Virus record (IMG/VR): IMGVR_UViG_3300008122_000004
Span: 1 to 41,907 of that record
DNA length: 41,907 bases
Source of the DNA: a virus
Direction: 5' to 3' (one strand)
Both the position numbers and the translations under genes were made by a program. The notes beneath the pieces were generated by a model. That model saw only the letters and a program-made list of their open reading frames with translations, ran no database searches and was not told the origin of the DNA. Of the stretch, positions 1 to 5,758 are shown piece after piece. Within the stretch, counting starts at the first letter, position 1. Every line of letters starts with the position of its first letter.

Positions 1-83
1 CATCTGTCCATTGCTTTTGAGCCGTTATCGTAAAGGCCATTCTTGCGCATTGCTGACTCGAACATTTCCATTTTGGTTTTCAT
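1..83 (-). CDS. 5' fragment of the leftward gene completed at 41592-41876
   Basis: The complement of 83..1 begins with ATG at 83, behind GAGAGG, and encodes the first 27 residues of the 94-aa protein whose full copy is at 41592-41876. The reading frame runs off the left edge only because the circle was opened here. It is not a truncated gene in the real genome. Confidence 0.9.
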   Translation of the reverse strand, partial: MKTKMEMFESAMRKNGLYDNGSKAMDR

Positions 84-114
84 TGAATCACCTCTCGTTG
101 TTGACAGGTTCAAT
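1..114. repeat. Direct terminal repeat, left copy (114 bp)
   Basis: Bases 1-114 are identical to 41794-41907. The repeat covers the 5' part of a leftward gene and half of its promoter, so it has no functional boundary of its own. This is what an assembler leaves when a circular or circularly permuted phage genome is cut at an arbitrary point. A genuine short terminal redundancy is the less likely alternative. Confidence 0.97.
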
Positions 115-144
115 ATAGTGGTTCATAGTTGGCATGTCAACAAC
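97..144. promoter_or_regulatory. Divergent promoter with paired GTTGTTGACA/TGTCAACAAC boxes
   Basis: GTTGTTGACA (97-106) and its exact inverted copy TGTCAACAAC (135-144) are 38 bp apart. Rightward: TTGACA 101-106, 17-bp spacer, CATAGT 124-129, start near 136. Leftward: TTGACA (complement of 135-140), 17-bp spacer, TATATT, start near 105. Each box is therefore the -35 region of one promoter and the initial transcribed bases of the other. The rightward gene starts at 159 and the leftward gene at 83 (= 41876). The same plan recurs at 3964, 6538, 11160, 17639, 30002, 32332 and 35838. Confidence 0.8.
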
Positions 145-158
145 GAATGGAGATTGAG

Positions 159-368
159 ATGAACGAGAATGAATTTGAGTATGCAGGAAAGAATTACCAA
201 GCGGTTAACTACCAAGGTGGAGATTGTGGGTGCGAACATAACCAGCCTTGCGCATTTTCAGAGCGGGACATGCGGTTCTGCTCTCAATTAAAATGCACGC
301 CAGATAAGAGGGTTGATGGTCGCAACGTCATATTCATGGAGGTTCAGGATGAACGAACTGAAAGGTAA
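159..368 (+). CDS. Small cysteine-rich phage protein
   Basis: A 69-residue protein that I do not recognise by name. It has a Y-x-A-V segment near residue 15 followed by C-x-C, a third Cys about six residues on, and two more Cys before an N-V-I-F-M segment. The pattern suggests a small metal-binding or disulfide fold. I chose the ATG at 159 because GGAG lies six bases before it; an earlier ATG at 129 precedes the predicted transcription start near 136. It is the first gene behind the rightward arm of the 97-144 promoter. A similar Cys pattern appears in the leftward gene at 40718-40996, so the two may be distant paralogues on either side of the join. Confidence 0.7.
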   Translation: MNENEFEYAGKNYQAVNYQGGDCGCEHNQPCAFSERDMRFCSQLKCTPDKRVDGRNVIFMEVQDERTER

Positions 369-666
369 GCCCCGCCAAGTGCTGATAGATGCAGCCAATG
401 GCATGCCTAGTAAGGTGATTGCTGGCAAGTACGGAACCACCGAGTCAACGGTCGAGGCGCAGCTCAAGGCAGCCAGAGACCTGTTGGGGGCAAGGAATAC
501 GCATCAGGCCATCGCTCGGGCTCTCAAGCTCGGCATCATCAAGCCATTCGAGATTGCTGTGCTGGCTATGTTGTGCCTTGGTGGAATCAATGATGGCAAC
601 CTGCGGGTGAAGCGGGTGCAGCCAAAGCCCCCTGTGGTTCGGGTACAGAGACAGGAGATATTTTGA
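349..666 (+). CDS. LuxR-type helix-turn-helix DNA-binding protein
   Basis: A 105-residue protein. Residues 10-65 match the LuxR/GerE C-terminal HTH pattern: an AANGMPSKVIA segment, then TTESTVEAQLK as the recognition helix, then LGARNTHQAIARALKLGII. There is no receiver or ligand-binding domain, so it probably acts alone as a small regulator. Residues 66-80 are hydrophobic and could be a dimer interface or a membrane contact. Start ATG at 349 has GGAGG six bases upstream and overlaps the previous gene by 20 bases. Its target cannot be read from sequence; phage early genes are an obvious possibility. Confidence 0.8.
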   Translation: MNELKGKPRQVLIDAANGMPSKVIAGKYGTTESTVEAQLKAARDLLGARNTHQAIARALKLGIIKPFEIAVLAMLCLGGINDGNLRVKRVQPKPPVVRVQRQEIF

Positions 667-872
667 TGGCAGTTAAGAGCAGGGCTCGCAGCCAGGGTCG
701 ATACCCAGCGCAGCCAATCATCGGTCGCAGCATCGCGGTAGAGGGCGACGTGTTCTACTTCTCATCGATGCAGGAGGCCAAGGAGCAGGGGTTTCACCCT
801 CAGACGATAAGCCTGTGCTTGAAGGGCAAGCTGTCACAGACTGGCGGGTTTACATGGGAGAGGTGGGAATAA
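666..872 (+). CDS. Small NUMOD1-like DNA-binding protein
   Basis: A 68-residue protein. The core (GRSIAVEG, F-S-S-M-Q-E-A, T-I-S-L-C-L-K-G-K, then G-G-F-T-W) follows the NUMOD1 modular helix-turn-helix found beside homing nucleases. Here it stands alone with no nuclease domain. The ATG at 666 overlaps the preceding stop as TGATG, so translation is coupled; a TTG at 663 is the alternative start. DNA binding is inferred from the domain; no function is known. Confidence 0.65.
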   Translation: MAVKSRARSQGRYPAQPIIGRSIAVEGDVFYFSSMQEAKEQGFHPQTISLCLKGKLSQTGGFTWERWE

Positions 873-976
873 TGGACTGGCTCGGATGGATTGGCGCCAT
901 ATGGCTGACGGCATTCTGCGGAGTGCTGATATTCTGGGATGAAGTGCTGACATTGGCGATGGTGATGCTAAAGTGA
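872..976 (+). CDS. 34-aa single-span membrane peptide
   Basis: A short open frame of 34 codons starting at ATG 872, overlapping the previous stop as TAATG. Almost the whole peptide is hydrophobic with several Trp (W-L-G-W-I-G-A-I-W-L, then C-G-V-L-I-F-W), as expected for one membrane helix, ending in a Lys. Translational coupling and position in a tightly packed operon support it. The function is unknown; a membrane-acting host-takeover or lysis-timing peptide would be speculation. Confidence 0.55.
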   Translation: MDWLGWIGAIWLTAFCGVLIFWDEVLTLAMVMLK

Positions 977-1000
977 AGTTGTCAACAACGGAGAATTGAT

Positions 1001-1129
1001 ATGAGCGCACAACTCAACGAACACAGCCAGTCAGAAGTCCTGTTCTGGCATCTGATGAGCAACCGTAATACCGGATTTGCACTGGTGGTCGACGGCGACC
1101 GTGGCGTGGTAGTGGTGGAGGAAGAGTGA
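1001..1129 (+). CDS. 42-aa acidic hypothetical protein
   Basis: A 42-codon frame from ATG 1001 with GGAG seven bases upstream. The leader carries a single TGTCAACAAC box (980-989) directly before the Shine-Dalgarno, the same leader found at the paired promoters, although no matching upstream box is present here. The C-terminus is a run of Val followed by three Glu. The family is not recognised. The next gene starts within its stop (TGATG at 1128-1131). Confidence 0.6.
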   Translation: MSAQLNEHSQSEVLFWHLMSNRNTGFALVVDGDRGVVVVEEE

Positions 1130-1362
1130 TGGATAAGGTGCGGGAAGAGTTTGAGGCTTGGTTTGCTGATGTTGAAGGATTTAAGCCTGAGAAATCATCT
1201 GATGTAGGATATCACTACGAGCCAGCTGACTATATGTGGAACGCATGGAAAGCCTCCCGCGCCGCGCTGCGTGTGGAGTTGCCAGAAAACTGCAAAGGAA
1301 TGGCGCTAACAGTTGATGAGTTTCACGCGCAGCTAGACAAGGCCGGTGTATCATACAAGTAA
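1129..1362 (+). CDS. Small phage hypothetical protein (FExW / WNAWKASR type)
   Basis: A 77-residue protein with an N-terminal REEFEAWFADVEGF stretch, then Y-M-W-N-A-W-K-A-S-R-A-A-L followed by a V-E-L-P motif. This layout is common among small phage proteins of unknown function from enteric and aquatic hosts. ATG at 1129 overlaps the preceding stop; GGAGG lies near 1117. It is the last gene of the rightward early operon and is followed at once by a terminator. Confidence 0.7.
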   Translation: MDKVREEFEAWFADVEGFKPEKSSDVGYHYEPADYMWNAWKASRAALRVELPENCKGMALTVDEFHAQLDKAGVSYK

Positions 1363-1366
1363 AACA

Positions 1367-1390
1367 AACCCCTCGGCTGAGGGGTTTTCT
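1367..1390. terminator. Bidirectional terminator
   Basis: The arms AACCCCTC (1367-1374) and GAGGGGTT (1379-1386) close a GGCT loop, with a T-rich tract on the plus side and A-rich sequence upstream that serves the other strand. It separates the convergent genes ending at 1362 (+) and 1390 (-). Confidence 0.85.
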
Positions 1391-1680
1391 TATTGCATCA
1401 GCGATTTGATTTTGTCGATGTTGGGGATTACCCAAGCCACCACCGCGATTACCGCACTCCAGATCCACACCTTGCGCTCAACCGCAATCAGCCTAGGCTC
1501 AAGGTTGGCCATGCGCTCAAGGATTCCTGACATCTTCGTCAGCGCCGTGGTGCTCTGCTCACTAGACTCCGATAGCTTATCCAGCACCTTCTGCTGATGC
1601 TCCTGGTTGGCCTCCATCCGAGCCATGCGCTCGTTCAATTCGCTCACGTGTACCCCGTCAATAAAAGCTGCTGTGGTCAT
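1390..1680 (-). CDS. XhlA-like membrane protein, possible lysis accessory
   Basis: A 96-residue protein with a long amphipathic, coiled-coil-like N-terminal part (residues about 12-68, rich in Glu/Gln/Leu/Met) and one membrane segment near residues 71-87 (V-W-I-W-S-A-V-I-A-V-V-A-W-V). This is the topology of the haemolysin XhlA family, whose members act with holins or endolysins in some phages. It is alone on the minus strand, about 5.6 kb from the endolysin cassette, so a lysis role is only inferred. AAGG lies upstream of the start at 1680. No clear promoter was seen in 1681-1800. Confidence 0.65.
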   Translation of the reverse strand: MTTAAFIDGVHVSELNERMARMEANQEHQQKVLDKLSESSEQSTTALTKMSGILERMANLEPRLIAVERKVWIWSAVIAVVAWVIPNIDKIKSLMQ

Positions 1681-1808
1681 AGTTTATCACCTTGGAGTCG
1701 TCCAAATCCATTTCTAGCACAGATATTGCTTGCATTGTATTGGGGTTTTCCACAATGGCGCAATGCAGATTGATGGGCGACACTGTACCTAGACACGGAG
1801 GTGCCAGC

Positions 1809-2132
1809 ATGATTACCCATAGCCAACCAACCACGACCACATCCACCATCGAGCGAGACCCCATCGCCGGTATGTGGCATGAAGTTTCCGTAACCATCAC
1901 CGACCAGAATGGACAGCCGCTAGAGCGGGTTTCCTCCGGCCAAGCTCGGGCGACTGCGGTGATTTACGGACAGCCAACTCCCTTCGATGCTCCGCTGCCG
2001 CTTTCGAAGGGTGAGCGACTGTGGGCCGCCTTTACCGGGCCGCTTGAACTCGTGCGCGTGGACTTCTCCGGCCTGCCTGCTGGTGCCCTCGGTGTCCTTA
2101 ATGTGAACACATGGAGTGCATGCAATGACTGA
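1809..2132 (+). CDS. Probable virion protein, first of a four-gene cluster
   Basis: A 107-residue protein of unrecognised family. It is rich in Thr, Pro and beta-prone segments (W-H-E-V-S-V-T-I-T-D, A-T-A-V-I-Y-G). ATG 1809 has GGAGGT seven bases upstream, which rules out the longer frame from 1692. The three genes that follow are closely spaced or overlapping on the same strand and also look structural. The promoter is uncertain: the GACACTGTA at 1779-1787 echoes the late box at 14059 but lacks the TATAAT. Confidence 0.6.
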   Translation: MITHSQPTTTTSTIERDPIAGMWHEVSVTITDQNGQPLERVSSGQARATAVIYGQPTPFDAPLPLSKGERLWAAFTGPLELVRVDFSGLPAGALGVLNVNTWSACND

Positions 2133-2571
2133 TGAGGAGCTGTTAGCGCTCGTCGCAAGGGCTGAGGCGGCTGCATCAAGCGCAGAATCAACGCTTGAGC
2201 ACGTCAAGAGTTACCATCTAAAGCCGCTTGAGGTTGGCAGGGATGGCGGGTTCGGCTTCCCAGTTAAGGAAATCCGCATTGGCTCTGGCTTGTCATTCAA
2301 TGCAAGCCAGCAAATCGGTCAGCTGTCATCCGCAATCTCACCTGAGCACATGCAGCAGCTATCAGACAAGGTTGATAGCCTGTTCATCGTCACCGAAAGC
2401 GACTTCATGTCAAAGTTATCAGCCGCCATGACAGATTCATTCAGCAGGCTATCATTATGCGAGTCATCAGTCGCTGACATTCAGCACAGGCTTGATGCGG
2501 CCGAAACGTCACACGATAGCATTCTGCAAAGGCTCTCAGCTATTGAGTCGCAATTAGCAAACGGAGGCTGA
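2125..2571 (+). CDS. Probable virion protein with coiled-coil termini
   Basis: A 148-residue protein. The N-terminal 30 residues (DEELLALVARAEAAASSAES) and the C-terminal 45 residues (heptad-like Leu/Ile with S-A-I-E-S-Q-L) look like coiled coils around a Gly- and Ser-rich middle. Such proteins often trimerise in phage fibres or connectors. Start ATG 2125 has GGAG eight bases upstream and overlaps the previous stop by eight bases; GTG at 2116 is an alternative. A fibre role is inferred from composition and neighbours. Confidence 0.6.
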   Translation: MTDEELLALVARAEAAASSAESTLEHVKSYHLKPLEVGRDGGFGFPVKEIRIGSGLSFNASQQIGQLSSAISPEHMQQLSDKVDSLFIVTESDFMSKLSAAMTDSFSRLSLCESSVADIQHRLDAAETSHDSILQRLSAIESQLANGG

Positions 2572-2572
2572 C

Positions 2573-2941
2573 ATGGCCCAATCTGAATACGCATTTGTAA
2601 GCCAGACTGGTAGCTCTGTGTGCCAAGCCACTGACGGCGAATACATCACCATCGACATGAATCAAGGAAATCACCGAGAGGCCGAGTTTTCTCAAATCCG
2701 ATTCTTCTCTGATGTTGAGTGTCAGAACCAAGTAACTCCAACTGCCGGAACCATTCAAGTTGTAGGTTCTCCCGATGGCTTTGTGTGGTTCACCATTGAT
2801 AACGGAGAGTTCGCGGCTGCCGATGTTTACGAGCCAACCAGAGTAAGGCCTTACGCGCAGGGTGACATGCTAAAGGCCAAGTTAATCCTAAGTGGCGTAA
2901 CTGGCGCGGCATACTTCAAAGCATCCATGTGGAGGGCGTAG
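2573..2941 (+). CDS. Probable virion or decoration protein
   Basis: A 122-residue beta-rich protein of unknown family, with segments such as A-G-T-I-Q-V-V-G-S-P-D-G-F-V-W-F-T-I and a C-terminal K-A-S-M-W-R-A. The start lies one base after the preceding stop, behind GGAGG. Small all-beta proteins of this kind are typical of head decoration or fibre-tip subunits. I see no motif that decides between them. Confidence 0.6.
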   Translation: MAQSEYAFVSQTGSSVCQATDGEYITIDMNQGNHREAEFSQIRFFSDVECQNQVTPTAGTIQVVGSPDGFVWFTIDNGEFAAADVYEPTRVRPYAQGDMLKAKLILSGVTGAAYFKASMWRA

Positions 2942-2942
2942 C

Positions 2943-3446
2943 GTGAGCGGATACAGGGGAAGAGAAGGGCCAATTCCTAATGGCGTAGCGGTACACCGAT
3001 TCATTCAGGTATCAAACTCAGCTAACAGCACCAACACAGTGGCCAATATAGCCACAACAAACCTATTGCCGCTACTTGGCAATGGATCATTTAATGACGG
3101 ATTCAACAACCAAACGGGCTATGGCTCGCTTGATGTTGCAAACAACAGAATAGATGTAAGCAAGTTAGACAGAAACGCTAACATGATTTGTCGAGTGACA
3201 ATGACAAACAACGGTGTTGGCACGGTTGCTGGCGCTACCATGGTTATGCGCATGATACCAGACATCAACACGCCAGCTGTTTTCACTGACATTCTTAACG
3301 TTCCTGAGAGCTTCGGTTCGCAGGCTGCATTTATGACAATGGCGTTCCACGGTGGTGTTGATGCAGTTCAGATTGGCATCAGGACGGCACAGGCAGAGAA
3401 CGTTAGGCTAAACGGCGTTTATCTATCAATAACAGATGTTGCATGA
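2943..3446 (+). CDS. Probable virion protein (GTG start)
   Basis: A 167-residue protein rich in Asn, Thr and Gly, with alternating beta-strand segments; the final half (A-G-A-T-M-V-M-R-M-I-P through G-V-Y-L-S-I-T-D) resembles a jelly-roll fibre tip in composition only. The GTG at 2943 is one base past the preceding stop, with GGAGG seven to eleven bases upstream. It is the last gene of the cluster and is followed by a terminator at 3498. Family unknown. Confidence 0.6.
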   Translation: MSGYRGREGPIPNGVAVHRFIQVSNSANSTNTVANIATTNLLPLLGNGSFNDGFNNQTGYGSLDVANNRIDVSKLDRNANMICRVTMTNNGVGTVAGATMVMRMIPDINTPAVFTDILNVPESFGSQAAFMTMAFHGGVDAVQIGIRTAQAENVRLNGVYLSITDVA

Positions 3447-3497
3447 ACACGAGAATCGTCATCACCATGCGTCACTGACCAATCAAAGCTGTAACAA

Positions 3498-3524
3498 AAA
3501 GCCCCTCTCGAGGGGCTTTGTTTT
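3498..3524. terminator. Bidirectional terminator
   Basis: AAAGCCCCTC and GAGGGGCTTT are nearly back to back (3498-3519), followed on the plus strand by GTTTT and preceded by an A-run for the minus strand. It closes both the rightward virion cluster and the leftward YopX-like gene ending at 3527. Confidence 0.85.
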
Positions 3525-3526
3525 GC

Positions 3527-3949
3527 TCAGCTTAAAAGCTCTGGGTTTTGGTGGATATTGCCAATAACCTCTATTGATTCTCGCTCTCCGCGAAGGTTGT
3601 AATCAATAAACCATTTCGCAAATCCGTCGTGATAATTAACCTTGAACGAAGCCTTTTTGTCTGAGTACATCACCTCACCAACTCCAACATGGTCTCGCAC
3701 AATGTCACCTTCGAATATCTTGGTGCCGTTACAGTCAAATAACCCAGTGAACTGGCCAACCGTTTCAGTCTTGACGTGAAACCTGTGGGTTACGTTAAAC
3801 CACCCGCCATTTCCAAACGCCATGGTAACAATCCAGTGCTTTGTGTGGCACATTGGCATTTTTTTAATAAACAGATTTGTGGTAACCAAGCTTCCCACGT
3901 GCATGAGGCCATTCTTATCAATTCCGCGAAACTCAATTTCTCTTTTCAT
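3527..3949 (-). CDS. YopX family protein
   Basis: A 140-residue protein matching the YopX layout: N-terminal EIEFRGIDKNG, central T-V-G-Q-F-T-G-L-F-D-C-N-G followed by K-I-F-E-G-D-I-V, and C-terminal E-V-I-G-N-I-H-Q-N-P-E. YopX proteins are common phage accessory proteins of unknown function. The ATG at 3949 is chosen because GGAG lies eight bases upstream. The ATG at 3976 lies at the predicted transcription start and inside the conserved GTCAACAAT leader. It is a single-gene unit with its own promoter (3964-4010). Confidence 0.85.
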   Translation of the reverse strand: MKREIEFRGIDKNGLMHVGSLVTTNLFIKKMPMCHTKHWIVTMAFGNGGWFNVTHRFHVKTETVGQFTGLFDCNGTKIFEGDIVRDHVGVGEVMYSDKKASFKVNYHDGFAKWFIDYNLRGERESIEVIGNIHQNPELLS

Positions 3950-3963
3950 TCCAATGACTCCAT

Positions 3964-4010
3964 ATTGTTGACTCATTTATATTATCAACCACGAAACACA
4001 TGTCAACAAA
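3964..4010 (-). promoter_or_regulatory. Leftward promoter with paired TTGTTGAC boxes
   Basis: ATTGTTGACT (3964-3973) and TGTCAACAAA (4001-4010) are inverted and 37 bp apart. Read leftward: TTGACA from 4001-4006, a 17-bp spacer, then an AATATA -10-like box. Transcription should start close to the 3973 box, which lies just before the GGAG of the YopX-like gene. Confidence 0.7.
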
Positions 4011-4018
4011 TGCAACCT

Positions 4019-4042
4019 AAAAAAATCCCCTCTTTCGAGGGG
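4019..4042 (-). terminator. Strong leftward intrinsic terminator
   Basis: Read leftward: CCCCTC, a GAAA tetraloop, GAGGGG (4042 to 4027), then AU and seven U (4025-4019 are all A on the plus strand). There is no T-run on the plus side, so it acts leftward only. It ends whatever is transcribed from the 4050-4460 region and any read-through from SSB. Confidence 0.9.
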
Positions 4043-4170
4043 CAATGTCAACATGGAGTGTTGGTGGTGCAGTGAATTGGTTGTGGCATGGATGAATCTA
4101 TTCGGCATGGGCCCACTCATCTAGGCCATTTGCAGACACGCAGCATTGCTGAGCGTGATGCCTTATTAAC

Positions 4171-4277
4171 CACAACTGAGGTTGCTATCCAAGGAGATGC
4201 GGTCGCCAACCCGCATTCTTAGCTGCGCTCATCCTTTTTGCTTACCTCGTCAGGCGTAGATAGCAACCTCAGTTGTG
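4171..4277. repeat. 19-bp perfect inverted repeat with 69-nt loop
   Basis: CACAACTGAGGTTGCTATC (4171-4189) is the exact reverse complement of 4259-4277. The loop contains ATGCGG and CCGCAT separated by eight bases, giving an inner hairpin. It lies in a region without a supported gene, which favours an RNA stem over a protein-coding coincidence. Confidence 0.85.
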
Positions 4278-4450
4278 TGCCTGTCTTAACGCTTCAGGCT
4301 CGGCGTGTGGTGGCCGGTGCTGAACTCCGTACATAATATCTTGCTCATCAACGTGTAAGGCACTAAGGCGGCCTTCGCTCAGATTGTTCGTCCTCGCCGT
4401 ATCTAGGACCCTACGTCGCGCATCAGCCTGCGCATTCACCACAAAACGAA

Positions 4451-4478
4451 TTATCATCTAACTGTTGTCACAAGTCAA
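4451..4478 (-). promoter_or_regulatory. Candidate promoter for the 4019-4444 RNA
   Basis: Read leftward: TTGACT (complement of 4473-4478), 16 bp, TGATAA (complement of 4451-4456). It lies immediately after the SSB stop at 4482. It does not have the paired GTTGTTGACA arrangement, so it would be under different control. Confidence 0.45.
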
Positions 4479-4481
4479 GAT

Positions 4482-4886
4482 CTAGAAGGGAATATCGTCC
4501 GTGTAGTTTTGGGGTGGCTGGACATACCCTTGCTGTTGCTGCCCTTGATGTTGATGCGTTTGCTGCTGCTGTCTAGTATTGGGTTGCTGCTGGTTCATCG
4601 GTGGCTGTCGCTGCATTTGCTGCTGAGGCGCTGGTGATGGCTGACCCCAACCTTGCTGATGTTGTTGCTGTTGCTTTGGCTCGAAGCAGCTGATGAGCAC
4701 TGAGTCGCGATTCTCTGGGTTAGGTACACCAGCCGGATTGAACCAGCGGTTCAGCACGATGAACTCGTTGCCTTCATCACTGCGCATCAGGCTGCCGACG
4801 TTCTGATAGCGACCCTTCTCCTGGCCTTGGCTGTCAGTGTAAGACCCAACCTTAACCGCCAAATCCTTAATCTTATGTGCTGCCAT
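4482..4886 (-). CDS. ssb: Single-stranded DNA-binding protein
   Basis: A 134-residue protein. Residues 1-70 form the predicted DNA-binding domain, with a K-V-G-S-Y-T-D-S-Q-G-Q-E-K-G-R-Y start, a F-I-V-L-N-R-W-F-N-P strand and a VLISCFEP end. Residues 71-125 are a disordered Gln/Pro/His tail, and the last residues are D-D-I-P-F, the acidic tip by which SSB proteins recruit replication partners. It coats single-stranded DNA during replication and RecT-mediated recombination. The start at 4886 lies inside the upstream gene (14-base overlap), behind AAGG. The tail codes for long CAG/CAA tracts, which may be prone to repeat-length change. Confidence 0.88.
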   Translation of the reverse strand: MAAHKIKDLAVKVGSYTDSQGQEKGRYQNVGSLMRSDEGNEFIVLNRWFNPAGVPNPENRDSVLISCFEPKQQQQHQQGWGQPSPAPQQQMQRQPPMNQQQPNTRQQQQTHQHQGQQQQGYVQPPQNYTDDIPF

Positions 4887-5025
4887 TCTTCAATACCTTC
4901 TCAATTTGATTTGCTGCAAAAGCCATGCTCTCCGTCGAGCAATGACCCTGTGACGCCATGCGCAGGACTGACTCAGCCTGGCGCAGTTGGTTTTCTAGTT
5001 TCTCTATTCTCTCTCCATCCGACAT
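4873..5025 (-). CDS. 50-aa hypothetical protein
   Basis: A small helical protein (E-R-I-E-K-L-E-N-Q-L-R-Q-A-E-S-V-L at the N-terminus, then A-F-A-A-N-Q-I-E-K-V-L). The first 20 residues look like a coiled coil. ATG 5025 has AGGAGG eight bases upstream. It sits in a chain of overlapping genes upstream of ssb, which it overlaps by 14 bases. Family not recognised. Confidence 0.65.
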   Translation of the reverse strand: MSDGERIEKLENQLRQAESVLRMASQGHCSTESMAFAANQIEKVLKNGST

Positions 5026-5261
5026 TGCATAACCTCCTGCTTTGCCATCTCGCGGCATCGCTGATAGAACACCTCTTCGTCTTCATAGTCGAACATATCG
5101 ACATGCACGGCGCGGCCATTAACCCAGAACATGGTTACCTGCTGCGCTTGAAGCTGCTTCCATCTGTCATCAAGCAGCGCATCAATAGCATCATCCAGTG
5201 CGTCAAGGTACGCCAGATTGTCCGCATGCTGGTCGGCGCGCATTGAGTTAAAGCAGGTCAC
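5004..5261 (-). CDS. 85-aa hypothetical protein, coupled GTG start
   Basis: An acidic protein with long helices (L-D-A-L-D-D-A-I-D-A-L-L-D-D-R-W) and a C-terminal E-D-E-E-V-F-Y-Q-R-C-R segment; no known family was recognised. The GTG start at 5261 overlaps the upstream stop as GTGA, and GAGGAA lies about eight bases upstream, which supports coupled translation. An ATG at 5243 is the alternative. Its 3' end overlaps the next gene by 22 bases. Confidence 0.65.
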   Translation of the reverse strand: MTCFNSMRADQHADNLAYLDALDDAIDALLDDRWKQLQAQQVTMFWVNGRAVHVDMFDYEDEEVFYQRCREMAKQEVMQCRMERE

Positions 5262-5758
5262 TTTGATTCTTCCTCAATCTGTAGCAGGAACATGATGCAG
5301 CAAGCTGCGTGAGCAAGGTGGCTTTCGCCAGACTCTGAATCAACCTGCTCGCCACGACGATGAGCATTCAGATGTCGAAGTGCTGCATCCATGTACCTAA
5401 CATCCATTTCGGTAACCTTGCGCCAGTTGTCGCGGGCATACTTCTCAGCACCGAACGTCAGCACTCTAGCAACTGCCAGCTCCGCATCCGGCGGTATTGC
5501 ACCCATGATCACCTTGCCGCCGTCAAGCTTGCGGCCTTCTGGCTGAGCATCCTCGATGCTGGTAAGTGGAATGAATGAATGTATTTCATGAACGCCAGGA
5601 TCTCCATGCATCATGCCTGTGGTAACACTTGTCCCATCTATTATTCTGTGTAAAACACCGTACTCACCAGGGAAAAGCCATGTTACCCCGCCACCACTGC
5701 CATTCTTAATGTAGTGAGTTGCTCCTTCAGGAGCCTTACTCCAATCAACTTCACTCAT
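5258..5758 (-). CDS. dATP/dGTP diphosphohydrolase-like protein (DUF5664, MazZ-related)
   Basis: A 166-residue protein. The C-terminal half carries the DUF5664 / dGTP-diphosphohydrolase pattern: K-L-D-G-G-K-V, F-G-A-E-K-Y-A-R-D-N-W-R-K-V, then Y-M-D-A-A-L-R-H-L-N-A-H-R-R-G-E and S-H-L-A-H-A-A-C-C. These all-alpha MazG-like enzymes remove pyrophosphate from purine nucleotides; MazZ of 2-aminoadenine phages is a relative. The N-terminal 80 residues are an additional domain of unknown role. No PurZ-like gene is present, so a Z-DNA pathway is not indicated; pool adjustment or signalling-nucleotide removal is possible. ATG 5758 overlaps the upstream stop as ATGA, with a G-rich Shine-Dalgarno. Confidence 0.8.
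   Translation of the reverse strand: MSEVDWSKAPEGATHYIKNGSGGGVTWLFPGEYGVLHRIIDGTSVTTGMMHGDPGVHEIHSFIPLTSIEDAQPEGRKLDGGKVIMGAIPPDAELAVARVLTFGAEKYARDNWRKVTEMDVRYMDAALRHLNAHRRGEQVDSESGESHLAHAACCIMFLLQIEEESK

Larger units (their letters stand above)
4019..4444 (-). ncRNA. Candidate structured non-coding RNA, about 420 nt
   Basis: This stretch holds no convincing gene. Leftward signals: TTGACT (complement of 4473-4478), 16-bp spacer, TGATAA (4456-4451), start near 4444, and a strong terminator at 4019-4042. Between them lie a 19-bp perfect inverted repeat (4171-4189 with 4259-4277), a six-pair hairpin ATGCGG/CCGCAT in its loop, a GCCTG/CAGGC hairpin just 5' of it, a CACGC/GCGTG hairpin near 4130-4155, and a possible long-range TGTGGTG/CACCACA pairing between the 5' end and about 4305. 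The only leftward frame (4269-4457) lacks a Shine-Dalgarno and starts upstream of the predicted start site. Type and function are unknown. Confidence 0.45.

Noticed and set aside
1-114. Functional direct terminal repeats as in T7-type genomes
   Set aside because: The repeat is only 114 bp, splits a gene and a promoter, and fits an assembly overlap of a circular or permuted molecule.
980-989. A paired-box promoter before the gene at 1001
   Set aside because: Only one box is present and no -10 or -35 lies at the right distance; it looks like a retained leader.
4053-4222. Two small rightward frames (23 codons from 4053 and 44 codons from 4088)
   Set aside because: There is no rightward promoter and the frames run through strongly structured sequence. 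The 4053 frame has a GAGGGG upstream, but this is part of the terminator stem. Kept only as a possibility.
4269-4457. Leftward 62-codon frame inside the 4019-4444 region
   Set aside because: No Shine-Dalgarno, start codon upstream of the predicted transcript start, composition not protein-like, and it overlaps one arm of the 19-bp inverted repeat.
5258-5758. 2-aminoadenine (Z) DNA pathway
   Set aside because: Only a MazZ-like gene is present; no PurZ, DatZ or DpoZ-like gene was found.
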